The notes below the pieces were generated by a model that did no database searches, had not been told where the DNA came from, and saw only the letters and a list, made by a program, of their open reading frames with translations. DNA of 64,000 nt from Sisyra terminalis (Eukaryota; Arthropoda; Insecta; Neuroptera; Sisyridae), in assembly GCA_958496175.1 (NCBI GenBank), contig OY292278.1:29574001-29638000 (forward strand), in the 5' to 3' direction. Below, piece by piece: positions 10,668-23,538 of the stretch (its first letter is position 1; each line of letters begins with the position of its first letter). Made by a program: the position numbers and the translations under genes.

Positions 10668-12442
10668 CTAAAATATTGACATGTACAATCTTTTTTTAGT
10701 TTCTTTGAAATTCTTACTCGCAATAATCAAAAGTTTGACAACAATTTCGTTTTTTTGGTGTTGGAGATCTTCTGGTAGTACGTTTTGAAGCAATTAGTTT
10801 AGGATTTACTACGTGTGTGGCACATGAGCATCTCTTTTTTCCACATTTATCAATTACCTCTCGGATTGTTGTTCTCGTGGATAGTTCCACTTTTGGGGCT
10901 ATAATACCCTGCAAGAGTAAATACATAATTGTCAGTAAATATAAAAAGCTTTTAAGTATTCTATTTTAGTACTGGAAAACATTTACAAGCATCCATCAGT
11001 AAATCAACATCTACTCCAGCCATTAGCTCCCGATCAGCTAATGTTGGATATAATAAATCCGACAATGACGATTGGAAATTTGCTAAGACGCATCCATTTT
11101 GATGATAGCAATCAGCCCATTGCACAAGCTCGACATAAAGAAATTGGTCACCTAAAAATATAAAAATAAAGAAATAAAAACTAAAAATTGTATTTTACCA
11201 AAAAGTACTTAAATCTTCTTGCAAATCAATTAAGCTTCTTGCCGTATGGATTGTTTTATAAAATATAAATTTTTCGTGACACAATAAAGGAAAAACGGGT
11301 TCTAATTGAGATGTTTCGGAACAAGAATCCAACATAAAAATACATAAAGTAATTTTTCCGTTTGGTGACAGCCATACTCCTGGGCAAGTAATCTTGAAAA
11401 AATGGAATAAAAAAATATTGTTAAAACAAATAATTGGTGTAACACGTCTAATAATCAATAATAATTAAATAATAAAACCATCTGGGTTTTGGTATTTCAG
11501 AAGAAAAATTGATTTAGAACGATCTTATCTTTCAATATGATGTAGGAAATGCTTAAATTCAAAGTTATATATAGAAGGGTGATTGTAATTTTTTCTACAA
11601 CACCGTTTGCAGTTTTGGTTAAATGAGCATAATTCCACCTAAAATATCCTCAATAAAGGTCAGACAAAATCAATAGTGGGTTTTTAAGGTCGAAAATTTA
11701 GGGAATTGGAAAAATATTGTTGAATATACCGTAGTATGATGAACGTTTTTATCTTTGCTTCATTTATCAGTTAAAATCAAAATAATTAACCGGTTAGGCT
11801 GCAAACTATATTTATTAACTCTAAAACAACGCTTATCTTCAAATAGACCCAGAACTATAGAAATTCGTTTAAAAATATAAATGTCAAGAGCAAAAATTTT
11901 AATTTTTTCGTTAAGAACTGATACAAACAATACGTCTGGTTTTGATGATATCCTTTTGAAACTTCCTACTAGAAAGGCATACTTTTTTATTGAATTTCAA
12001 TAGTTCGAGATCAATTTCAAGGTACGGGTTGGTTTCCTAGAAAAGAGCATCATATTTTAGCACCTGAAAGTTTTTAATGATAAATAAACCTAAAATTGGT
12101 CAAGTTTTCAGGGTTTTTTTCCATTTTCTAAACTGCCGTTTTTAAGAACCAAATCTTAATTTGGTTGAGCACTTTACTGCGGATATTTTAAGAGGTTTGC
12201 TCATTAAAATACAATTTCAAATGGATTTTTTCCCAATCCTCTCTCTTGTAACTTTGAAATCAACCATTTCTTATATCATGTTCACTGATAAAAATGGTTT
12301 AAAATCAACTCACCGCAAGTAGCAAGACCCAGATGGCTCTTTATATATTACATCTTTAATTAAAGTAAATAAAAAAATAATAATAATAACTAACTGCATG
12401 AATATCGATTTCCACAGACACATCAAATGCCTTTTTCGACAT
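10538..12442 (-). CDS. SPATA6-like protein, five exons
   Basis: Exons 12442-12395, 11392-11209, 11151-10973, 10908-10718 and 10667-10538 join with consistent phases into about 243 residues. The N-terminus MSKKAFDVSVEIDIHA leads into ITCPGVWLSPNGKITLCIFM, then FPLLCHEKFIFYKTI, FLYVELVQW and GIIAPKVELSTRT. This is the ordered signature of the SPATA6 N-terminal domain, which in vertebrates is needed to build the sperm connecting piece. The tail differs: after the domain it is short, basic, and carries a CRPCSPCG cysteine-proline motif and KRCKSPR-type SP repeats. Vertebrate SPATA6 is about twice this length, so the insect form appears reduced. One donor is GTACTT (11208) and another GTACTA (10972), weaker than usual but demanded by phase and homology. 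A sperm role is inferred from the family. Confidence 0.85.
10718..10908 (-). CDS. SPATA6-like exon 4
   Basis: Acceptor TTACTCTTGCAG. Begins GIIAPKVELSTRTTIREV, the last conserved block, then a basic segment; donor GA|GTAAGA in phase 2. The intron to exon 5 is only 50 bp (10717-10668). Confidence 0.82.
10973..11151 (-). CDS. SPATA6-like exon 3
   Basis: Acceptor ATATTTTTAG. Continues DQFLYVELVQWADCYHQNG and ends CKCFP, phase 0, before GTACTA. Confidence 0.82.
11209..11392 (-). CDS. SPATA6-like exon 2
   Basis: Acceptor TTTTTTCAAG, phase 0 start, ends one base into a serine codon. Carries the CPGVWLSPNGK core of the SPATA6 domain. Confidence 0.82.
12395..12442 (-). CDS. SPATA6-like exon 1
   Basis: Sixteen codons from the ATG at 12442 to donor GTTAGT (phase 0). 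Encodes MSKKAFDVSVEIDIHA; the intron to exon 2 is about 1.0 kb. Confidence 0.75.
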
Positions 12443-15400
12443 TTCTAATTTACGTTTTAAAGGATATTCAAACTATTTTTACTGAAATACTTATATAATT
12501 TTTTTAATTTTAATTTCTATGTTTATATATTCATTTCTCTGCTGATTTATAAATCCAAAATAATATTCAATTGAAAAAAGTTATTTTTTTAATATTAAAT
12601 TATGTCAAACATTGTGAAAGAACCAATAATAATACTTTGGTTGCTAGACACCTAACTTAACTATAAATAAACGAGAAGGAAACATTGAATCAACAGTATG
12701 GTAAAATAATCAATAAATGTCCATGTTTTCATTAACACGTTTCAGTAGTAAAAAAAATGAGTAGAATGAAGTAAAAGAATTTTTGTGAAGTTAATAAATA
12801 CTTTATTTTATAATTTATTTTAATTAAAAGATGCTTTTAAGTAAATAATATCTATTACCTACTTATACACTGAAACTTAAGTTTTGTATATTACTAATGA
12901 TTATCAAGATTATTAATATCTACAACTAATAATATAGTTATTTTAACTGAAATAAGTATTAAATGTTCATTACAGTACAACTATCGAAGCTTTAGAAGCT
13001 TAAATGTGCAAGTAAAAATTTTGTAGTAGATTTTTTTACCTTAGGGTATTTTTTTATTATTAGCGAAGTACTTTAGATGGGGTCCATTCTTTTATTCCTA
13101 ATCGACGCATCAGTAATATATTTTCATTGATTTATTTCTAATATTTCTCTGATTTCTATGTTCGTTATTTTGAATGAAATACACAACCATTTAGTCTTCT
13201 CCATTCTTTTCCGGTACGTCGAAGACCACATAACATCCATAACATCAATCCAGTTAAAAATATTTATCAGTACGAAAAATATCATCTCCCTATATTTCAA
13301 AATTTAAATTAAAAATAAAATAAATACAACGAAAAGTGGAAATTTTATATATTTTGGTCATTAATCAACTTAAAATTTTGCAATAAACATGTCAAACATA
13401 ACGTCAAATTTGACATTTTAACTGTCATTATAAGGATGTCGCTGCGCACGTGCAAGTTATATCACGTTTATCATAGACCAATTAAACACTGTCAAGATTG
13501 ACGGGTTGCTTACGTAAAACAAACCATACAGTTTCTTTGAAAAAAAAGCGGGAATGACGTTACAAGAAGACTATGATGACTATGATATAACTAAAATTTT
13601 TGTCATATTCATCATATTATTAGTTTTATTATGTTAAATATATGTTCATATTTTATATACCAGTTAGTAATACCATATTATACATATGAAAGGAACATTT
13701 ACAACAAATTTAAGTCTTATAGATTTTTTATTTTTTATAATAATGTGTGTAGAAAAATTGATTAAAAATATATCTCTTAACAACAAATTCTATTAAAAAA
13801 AAGTTTAAAATATCCAGCAGAATATTTACAAAAAAATCTATATAAAAAAATACATTTTTTTGAATTATGATGACATCTTTTGGATTTGAAAGTTCAAATT
13901 TTCAAGAAAATATATTTTTCAACTAAAAATTTAATTACCAAAATTATTTTTTAAAGTCGATAAAAATTTAATTTGCTTAACAACTAGCTTCAATGAATTA
14001 TTGTTATGAAGTATTGTCATTTTAAGAAAGAGTCGTAAAGAATGGATTTACAATAAAAAATTATGAATACCTTTGTTTTAAAAAATTACGTGTAGAATCT
14101 TAAAAAAATGTATAAACATGAAACGCCTAATCATTGTTTGTAAAAGTTCAGAGTTGAAAAAGGGGTATTCAATTTTACAAGGGTTAAAGAGGCCTACTTG
14201 CGAAGTTCTGAGCGTTCTGAGAGTCCAAGAAGAGTGTTGACTAAAATAATTTCAATAATAACACCACCAGAAGCGCAGCGAGGGGTGGACAAGGGGGGCA
14301 TTATGCTCAAGGCGCTACTCACAGAGGTGCCAAATGGTCCACAGAACGAAAAATTGCTGGATAATATTTTTTATTTATTTATCTTTGAATATGAGGCAAC
14401 CGAACTAATCCCTAAAAAGATATTGAATTAAAAAGTTATGATAGGTCGAACTTCTCTAGCAACTTTGATGCTTTGTCTTTTGATAAAACTGCAGCTATAT
14501 CTTCAAATGCTTTTTGAAAGTATTGGAATATGGTTTTTCAAAACGGAATGCAACAATTTCAACAACTTTGAACCTTCTTTTTGAAAATTCATTAAGTAAT
14601 ATTTATGGGTAAATGGATATACTTTTTGGGTAAAACATGAACGAATTCATTCAAATATTCGATATTTGCAAAAAAAAAATGTATTTCAAAACTCTTTATA
14701 TTCCTCACTGGTGTCGTTCAAGTGATTGCATAGATTTTTGTTCTTTTTCCATTTAGCATTCAATTCCAAACTGACACCAACGCTGCTGATCTTTTTTTTC
14801 CGATACGGGTCACCAGAAAGTTCACCAAAGTTTGGGAATACTGTATTCACGGTCGATTCTAGAGCTTTAAACGCACCGGACAAAAAAATAAGGCACCCTT
14901 GTATTTAACGATATACGCTACAAATTAAAAAAAAGCGAGAGAAGGAAAATAATCAAATTATGTAAAAATAATCAATATAGTTTAGCCTTAGCCTTATTGT
15001 GCTCCCTGGATCCTTGCTTTATCTATTGTAACTAAAGAAGCCGAACGAATTTCAGCAACTGGCAAACAAGTCGCTATTCAACAAGTACAATACTGGAAAC
15101 GGAAACCTTCAGTTCACTGCAGATATTAAATTTAGTATACTTCGAGAGAATTGTTGCCGAGTCGTTATCTTGTAATATACTTTTTTAGATTTTCTTCTAA
15201 TTTACTTATATGCCCAAAGTATACCCCAAGTATTACTTGTCTATCATCTTTTCTTTTGCCCAAACAAATATATGGGGGATTCTCATCCAATTACGAAATT
15301 AGTTAGAAAAAAATTACAAAAAATATTTTTAAAAATTTGTTTTTTTTTTTGACAATTTTATAGTATTTGTGTAATTAGAATAGTGGTCCCCAGAATAAAC

Positions 15401-18400
15401 TATTTTTAGACGAATTATAAGGATGATTTATAACTTTGAAAGTGAGGGAACGGTTTTAATAGGCCATACTGCCATTGAATTGTGTCTGTTATTGTTTGAT
15501 AGTGTGCAAAAAGTTTGGATTCAAACAGTATCATTGTTACGTAAACATAATATTCCTCTGTAAAGTGTTACTTGTTATCTTGCCCTGTAAAATTGAACTA
15601 TTTGTATCTTTGTATTATACTTACAGCAAAAATTTCCACTAAAATCAATATAAATGGCGTTCTCATTTTTAAACAAGAAAATCAACAAAGTTAAGGATTA
15701 AATAAGCAAAGCAATAAATGTCAATTTCGACTAGTTTAAAAGTTATTACCTTATATATTGTCATTTCCTCGTTTCAATTTCAAATGAGGGAATGACGAAA
15801 TGAAGAACAACTTAAAAAAATTGGCACATAACTTTTTTTATTTCTGATTTTTTGGGCAAGTTTACTGTCTCTGAAAATCTACTTTACTGTGCAATTATTA
15901 TTAAAATATAGTAAAATCTGAAAATGTAATAAAAATCTTCATATTTTAATTTCTGACAGATACTTTAACACGTGTATGATGACTTAAATATGCATATTAC
16001 ACATGTTTAATAATTGATAGTATTGCTAACAATCAAAATTCGATGAGAACGTTCGTGAATGATTACAAATGCGTTCATATATCGACTGTTAGTAAAGGTG
16101 TGAGGGAATGATTTTCATTCATGGGACACATATAAAACTATATTTGAAAACGTGTTCTTTACTTTTCATTCCATACTAGAAATATTTCTGAAAATCTATT
16201 GTGTTTTTAATCGATTAGTCAAATTCGCCAAATTTTTTTTCCACAAATATTTAATTTAGAACTTCAAAAATGTACTAATTTCAAGTTTGGGACATAGTGA
16301 GGGAATGATTTTTAGGGTGCTATTTATTTATTATTCTATAGAGATATTCATATGGTGCAAAAATCAAAACCAACACTATAAATCCAAGTAATATTCTTTT
16401 TAAGAAAAAAAAGGACAAGAATTTCGATAATTCAAGAAAATTACCCATATAAAAACATGGGCTTTTAAGGCCGTTACAGTGGTATTACCCTTAAAAAAAG
16501 AAGAGGAAAAGTTTAAAAAAGAATTTTCAATTTTTAAAAATATATAAGATATTGGATATTTTACAATAACAATCCTAAAAATACGATTGCAGAAAAGGAA
16601 TTGATTCTAGAAAATACAAAATTTGTATTGTATTCTTTCAGAATCTTAAGCTGAAAATAAAACAAAATGAAATGAATTGAAAATAAAATACAAAAAGATA
16701 TAAGATATTATACATTTATAATATATATTTTATTAACAACAAGCAAACCATTCATTCCTGTATAGTTTAAATTTAAATATAAGTGTCTTTCTCAAATATT
16801 TTGGACTTAATTTTTAGGCCAAATTTTCACCTTTGAACATACAAGTTTTAGCTGTATTTATTTTTACAATAGAAATATATTTGTTTTTAAATAGATAATA
16901 AATTTATATATTTTTTTTTATAAATTGATCATAATAAATGTTTCTCATTTATATACAATGTAACAACAATAATAAAACATTTTCAATTTTAAATATATTA
17001 ATAATGTGGAATAATTAAAGCCAAATCTATCCTACAAAATACTCCGATAAATATTTACATAAAAAACCTAGAGAAAGAAAAACTTATCAAAAACCAATTT
17101 CAGTACAAATATAAGTACTTAATTCTCATATTATCTTCAGGTATTGTATGAAAATACAATCAATTACATTCAAACAATCCGATTGGTGGCTAATGATAAC
17201 TAAGAAAATTTATAATTATAAAAATTAGATTATTTATCTAGAGAAAAAACAAATATTAAATGGCTATTTAAATATATAAGAATGTTTGTTTTTTCTTGAG
17301 TTGATTGCAACTAAAACGTTGATTAATCTCAATTTTTTGTTAACTTAATGATAGATTTTTAGACAAAGAATAAAACTTAAATTTCATATTTTAATTACAT
17401 TATTTTATGGTAAAAAATGTATTTTCTATACTACCAACCCCATTAACGATTAGTTTGGCCAGAAGATGAAACTGTGGTATTTTCACTTTGAAAGGATTCA
17501 AAACTCTTCATAGAAATTCTTTGAATTTATCATTGAGTATCATTGAGTACTCACTTTCTATGATCAAATCCCAACAAAATTTATGTTCAGTATCTCTTAA
17601 GACAAAACTAATCATGTATAGGTAACTTAAACTAATAGCTCAATGACATTTTAGCCGAAGTAAGCTAAGCAAAGGTCAACTATAAGCGTCCATAACCATG
17701 GGGACAGATTTATTTTGTTGCTTTGCTTTCCGGAAGCACTCACTACTTTCTGGCGCTCGTTTTGGGATGAGTTTTTGTAATGAAGCTCGAAAGCCTTCTA
17801 GCCTTACCTCGGCCAATATGAATATGAGACATTAAGAGAAATGAGTAAATGATTTTTTGGCAAATATTTACTCTTTTGTTTCTAATGAATCGATAATATC
17901 AAGAAAAATTATCAAATAGCGATATACTTTTCCAAAGATTGGAAGGAATGGAATTTTCTAGATCGTAAGAAAGTTTAAAACCATGCTTTTGAAAGTTAGG
18001 GTAAAACATGGCAGTTATTCTTCCATTCGTTAAAAATTTTGATTGATATTGATTTTAGTTTAAAGCAATGGTTTTCCAAGAATTTTTTGGTTTGATGTTT
18101 ATGATTCAATTCAACAACTCGATGTTTTCATTATTCACCGAATTATATGAAATATGATTTTTTCACATCTGAACTCCAAAAAATTGGTATATAGTCACAA
18201 CAATAAAATTTAGAGCTGCCGTATAGCTTGGAATAAGATATTATACTTCATGGAGCAAAAATGAATTCAATTTTGAAAACAATCAATACCTAAAGTTGCG
18301 GGTTAAATACTGCACTCATTGTTTACATAATTCTATTAACAAAGATGGATGCGGTTTCGAGAGCCGCATTTGAATCAAGTACACAATTTGTATCAGTGAA

Positions 18401-18532
18401 ATTTTAATCAGTAACTACTAATTTTATTTTTAAGAAAAAATTCAGAGAAATACCATAATCTTAGCCTTCATAAAATCTTGGAATATTAAATTTCCCTCTT
18501 GCAAGATGTCGGTTTTATGAAGGTGAATTACC
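12443..18532. other. Non-coding stretch
   Basis: AT-rich. The first kilobase may hold the SPATA6-like promoter. A recurring GAGGGAATGA-type motif appears at about 15450, 15785, 16100 and 16300, suggesting diverged repeats. Short open frames near 14200-14430 and 14690-14900 have no recognisable content. No gene is supported. Confidence 0.45.
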
Positions 18533-18776
18533 TATAAGAAGGTATTTCAATCTTGCGTTGTATGATAAAAAATTATCTGTTTATCTGAGTTTATCTGTGG
18601 CGCCGCTACAAGTGTGTCTGGAGTATTAACTTATATTACATTAGTTACCTTATATAAAAGTATATAGCAGTACAAAGTTTTGGTCTAAATTAGTACTCCA
18701 AACACACTTGTGGCGTCGCCACAGCTTGATACATTTTCTATGATATATTGCAAGATTGGAGAATACCTTCTTATAT
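18533..18776. mobile_element. MITE with about 95-bp inverted repeats
   Basis: Left end TATAAGAAGGTATTTCAATC and right end, reverse-read, TATAAGAAGGTATTCTCCAA; the inner arm halves (TGTGGCGCCGCTACAAGTGTG / CACACTTGTGGCGTCGCCACA, shown here only in part) also match. TA-rich junctions fit a TA target site as in Tc1/mariner-type MITEs, but that is not proven. Confidence 0.72.
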
Positions 18777-19574
18777 ATTACCTCAGGTCCCACACAGGGA
18801 AACTCTGCTTAAACAATTCTTGCTTATACCATTTCAGATATTAATAGATAGTTAGTCATTTTTTATACATAACTAAAGAATTCTTGTATAAACAGGTACC
18901 GCAGATACCTAGCATCTATACATTCAGGAAGCTTAAGAAATACCTATTCATTTTTGAGAAACTGCCCTAAGTTGATTTTGATTGCAACACATTCATTTTG
19001 TTCATGCTATAGGTCTAAAAAAACAAGAAAAAAAATAAATAACATTAATTTTTTTTTTTAATATCAAATTTTAAATTTTAAGTTACTAATCAGAAAATAG
19101 ATGGCAGCCCTAAAAGAGTGACGGCGACAATTACTTTGTTACATGGACGGTTTCAAATTACGATATTCAATTTCATTAAACATATTTTATATTTTTTTTC
19201 GATCTAGAAAACTACAATCCTAGTCACAAGTACATACATTCGCTAAATCAAATTAACCCTTAGCAAAATAATGCATTTTCAATGATTGTTACAAAAGGGT
19301 TGCAAAGTTGGCTTAAATTTTATTTTAAAAGAATTAGTCTACTTGTATAAATACTTATAACAAAATGATAAAATTAATTAAATGTTACTTTTTCAATGAT
19401 AATAAAATTGTTTAAGAAATGTTAAAAATAACATAATAGAGTATGAAATAATAAAAGAGGTTTTATAGTAAAACAGAACAAGGACAAAACATAATATGTT
19501 GTTTTCAGAAGTGGTTTTTTAAGAATTGCACCATATTCACTATACTTTTATTGTAATTTGTGCTCAATCATAAA
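18777..19574. other. Non-coding stretch
   Basis: AT-rich, nothing recognisable. Confidence 0.4.
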
Positions 19575-19712
19575 GAAGTTACGGGGAGATCTAATACTCT
19601 TGATGGTCACTGATGAAGCTTGCTTGGCAATCAAAATACGTATTTTAATAGTTTACTTTTGTAATTTATATATCATAAATTAGATTACAACATATTCAGT
19701 ATATTGTTTATA
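19575..19712 (+). repeat. Half copy of the hairpin MITE
   Basis: Matches only the right arm of the 8940-9260 family (CTTGCTTGGCAATCAAAATA core), so the other arm is lost or never present. Confidence 0.55.
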
Positions 19713-20019
19713 TGAAAAAACGAGATTTACTCAAAATTCAATGTAAATATTTTTAGAGCGTATTTTTGAGACCAAAATTTGATTGTTTCTACAAAATGTG
19801 TGTGCTGAAATGCACCTTTTTGAATTACAATTACCGCAACATTTTTGCTCTTGTCTTTTTATATAGATAATGAAATAAAAAAGATCTAGACAAATCAAAC
19901 AAAAATAATCAACTACACAAAATTTAAAAACTTTTAATGCAAACTTGTTAATTTTTATAAGATGTGATTCTGATATCTACAATCCTAGTTCAACAAAACG
20001 TTTCTTCTTTTGCAACTGG

Positions 20020-20275
20020 GTAGAGCTCATAGGGTTTAGAAAACTCATGTTTAACTTTTTTGGCATTGAAATTGATTTGGAAACCCTATTTCTCTTTAAT
20101 TGTTATTCCACTTCAATAAACTCGGTCGAAATGGTTGTTATCACCATGTGCATGATTGTTATAGGTAGACAGAGATAGAATGTCCAAAATTTGAGGTGAT
20201 TTCTTGGGCCATTATGAAAGCATTGGTTATATACAATATTACCACTCTATATTACATTTCTATGATCTTGATTGA
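20020..20275 (+). repeat. Dispersed repeat, diverged copy
   Basis: Shares blocks with 58755-58991: TTTCTCTTTAATTGTTATT, GATAGAATGTCCAAAATTTGA and CTCTATATTACA. The reading frame through it is not conserved, so it is not a gene. Confidence 0.65.
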
Positions 20276-20279
20276 AAGG

Positions 20280-22039
20280 AATACAGTTTAGGACACATAT
20301 TTAAAGGGAAATCAACTTATTATGATATCAAATATACGCTCTTAATAAATGTGCACTGTATTTTAAAATAGTTTGATTATATCTGTTTTAGCGAGGTTCC
20401 TTTTATTTAATTCTTCATACAAAAATTTGAAGAAAAAGAACAAATAAATTTTAGAGCTATACAATTTATTTAAAGCTACAGATTGAAAAGCATTGGTTTA
20501 CGTTTAATTTTAATAGCATTTTAATTATATTCTAATCGTAAGTGTATTTCATAAATTTGCTAGTTTTGAATTCCAGAATTTGTCTAGAACAACTTTTCAT
20601 CAAGTCTACACCGATCTCTATAGATTAGTGCTGTTCTGTTTTATCCTGTTCTGTTTTGTATAGTTGAGTAAAAAATAATATGATTTAGAATGAAAACAAA
20701 GTAGAATGATTTTAAAGCTAATGATCGTAGCTTAAGTGATTGTTCTGTTTAAGTCACTGCCAAATTAGTGAATCAATTCACTGCTTTAGCAATGACTGAA
20801 AGTGAAACCGTCACTTTGATCATGATTGAAAAAAAAATATTTTCTCAAATTCGATTTCTAATAGAAATAAATATAATATACAGCATTTAAACTTAACCAC
20901 AAATTAAAAACGTAAAGTTTAAATGAAAATGACTTAGATTCTAATACTTAAATTTTTTCAATCTTAGGACAAAATCCATAAATAAAAATAAATCATTTAT
21001 ATATTTATTGAAAAAAAAAATTATACAATTTATTTGATTTTAACGAAAGTTAAAACACAAAAAGCTATATTAACAAATAAATTATTTTACAAATCAATAA
21101 GGTATTTATGAAGTTTGTTATTTATTAATATTCAGGAAGTTCGTTCTATCAAAATGTTTAACATTTGACCATAATTAAAATAATGTATAATATATATATG
21201 TAGGTAGTAATTTGGGATCCAAACGTAGGAAAATTAGAGAAATCAATTTGAAAGCGTTTAGGAAAGTTGACGAAAATATACAATTTATCGTGATATGAAT
21301 TGACACACCGTGGGAACGAGCGGAAAAGAGTTAAATTCATTGAAAATTTCCCATTAAAAGTTTCATTTTTTTTTAAATATTATACAAAACTATTATTTTC
21401 TTTTTTTTTTCTTTATAATTCTTTTAAAGATAAAGGACGATTTAAGTTTGAAATATTATGTCATTGCTCCCAAATAACTGCAAGTATAATTTATTATGTT
21501 GTATTAGGCACCTGAAGCTCTTCTAGATAAACTAATTGAAGTGAAAAACACAGCCCAAACCCACGTTATAAGACACACAAAATTTGCATATGTTTCAAAA
21601 AACATCCATTTATTTTTATATAAATCGTTACGATATTTATTATAGATTTTTACTTTTTAATTTATGCCAGCATATATATGTAAGTATAAGTATTATATTC
21701 TCATTTCTATTAACAGTAGTAGTAAAATTTTGAAAAAATATTATAATCTTTTTGCTCTATGAAGCTATTACTTCATAGATTTTTTTCTAAACATATAAAA
21801 ATTTTCCTCAAAATTTATTAGCTAGTTTTATGTTTTTTTTTTTAGATTTTTAATATTTGGAAAGACAGAAATGAAGTTTCAGAATTATTAACAGCAAAAT
21901 TGGGCTTACAATTTAAGTCTCCAAAGACTTGATTCTTGCAATTTTGTGGGTTTTAATCTTTTATTCGCTGTTCCTAATCTTTTATTTACATCCATTTCTT
22001 TTTTTGTAAAGCGTTTAAGCATGAGTTTTATTTTATTTT
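20280..22039. other. Non-coding stretch
   Basis: AT-rich with homopolymer runs; no gene or clear repeat boundary seen. Confidence 0.4.
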
Positions 22040-22484
22040 CCAGATAAATAACAGAAAAAGGATAGAGATAGGCAACCCAGTAGTTCTCGTATCCTCAATA
22101 ATTGGGATAGCCTTAATTATTTTTTTGGTCATTAGCAGCAGCAATGTCGAGGAGAAACTTGACCTACTGAAACTATTGGCTATATGCTTTTTTCATTGTT
22201 ATTCAAATTGAAGTCAAAGCTTTCAAAAGAGTATAAAAGGCAACAAAATATATTAATCGCGGTAGTTCATTATATTTTTTGTCAAAAAAGGAGCATCGTA
22301 GAATTCAATTTTTCATTATCTATAAAATTATGCACTTCTTGTAAATTATATCAAAATATTTTTAGCGTGAATATTCAAACTCGGTGTTACTTTGTTACTA
22401 AAGCCCTCTGCATTGTCCAATGATTTCTTAACCGATATTGTATATACCTCGTAAGTCCTCCTGTTATTTATACTTTGTGCGTTT
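22040..22484 (+). mobile_element. MITE (CTCCTGTTATTTAT family), near full length
   Basis: Both ends, ATAAATAACAG and CTCCTGTTATTTATACTTTG, match the termini of the copy at 42788-43262, and internal blocks such as TTGTAAATTATATCAAAATA agree in order. An 79-codon frame inside is chance. Confidence 0.62.
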
Positions 22485-23099
22485 AAGTATGAACAGTTAT
22501 TTTGTGATATAGTTGCACGAGATAATTATTTAGCTTGATACATAGTCTTAAACACTTGGTTAAAGAATTAATTGCAGATTCTTCAAAGTAGCTATTGGTC
22601 TGTATGTATTACGGAAGCTACAAACTATCGATTAGATTTGCGGAAGAAGTATTGAAAAATTTTTTGTGGATATTAAAAGATTTACAAGATTATGAATCTA
22701 TTGGCCACTCTTATAATCACGAAAGAAAAAATATCATATTCTCAGTTACTCTTAAGAAAAATCGAAGACGAAAACTTGTTTTGTGTGCGAAACATTCACG
22801 TGTGGAGTGCACTTATTGTAGAAGAATTATTCGGAATTATCAGTGGTGAAAATGAGTAAATACAGAACTATTTAAAGTTGTATATTATTAGAAAGTTTTT
22901 CACAAAAACAGTATCGGCTTTGCAGCTGAATCGTTATTGACATCAAGTGAATCTTTTTGAAATGACAAAACATCACAACTTGAAAATTGATTGATCTGAA
23001 AAATGCTGCTTTATTCTCTGCAAAGATTACAAATATTACATTGATAAATCAATACTGTTTATGATTTGTAAATTGATTGAAATTCAATTTTACGAATAA

Positions 23100-23538
23100 A
23101 CACGGAAAAAAATATAGTAAAAATTGTAATGTAACATCGTAATCTAGGACTAGACTTTAATCTTTACAATATTTTATTTTAAATTTTACTGTAAAGATTT
23201 GAATTTTTACGTTAGAATATCTTAATTATTACAAAAGTTTTCTGTAATAACTACTGGAACAAAAAATACGAGTTAGATTGGAAACTTTTTTGTAAGTGCA
23301 AGTGAATATATACCATATATAAATAAAAGAGATAGAACTAATTTGGCTTCTCAACGAACGCATGTATACGAGTGACACTACTTGAGTATGCATGAACTTA
23401 CACATGAACTATTTTTAACAAACGAATAAATTTTACGATGCAACATCGTAAAAATTACAATTCGTTCATTCGAGTCTAGCACTGCAATAATGAATAACAA
23501 AAATTACGATGTATTTTGTCATAATTTTCTTCCCGTAT
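23100..23538. mobile_element. MITE with ACACGGAAAAAAAT ends
   Basis: Left end ACACGGAAAAAAAT and right end ATTTTCTTCCCGT are inverted repeats, with TACGATGT/ACATCGTA blocks repeating inside. A second, partial copy begins at 63558. Confidence 0.6.

Noticed and set aside
22184..22849. Two + strand frames of 79 and 84 codons
   Set aside because: The first is inside a MITE with related copies elsewhere; the second has no recognisable content or splice context.
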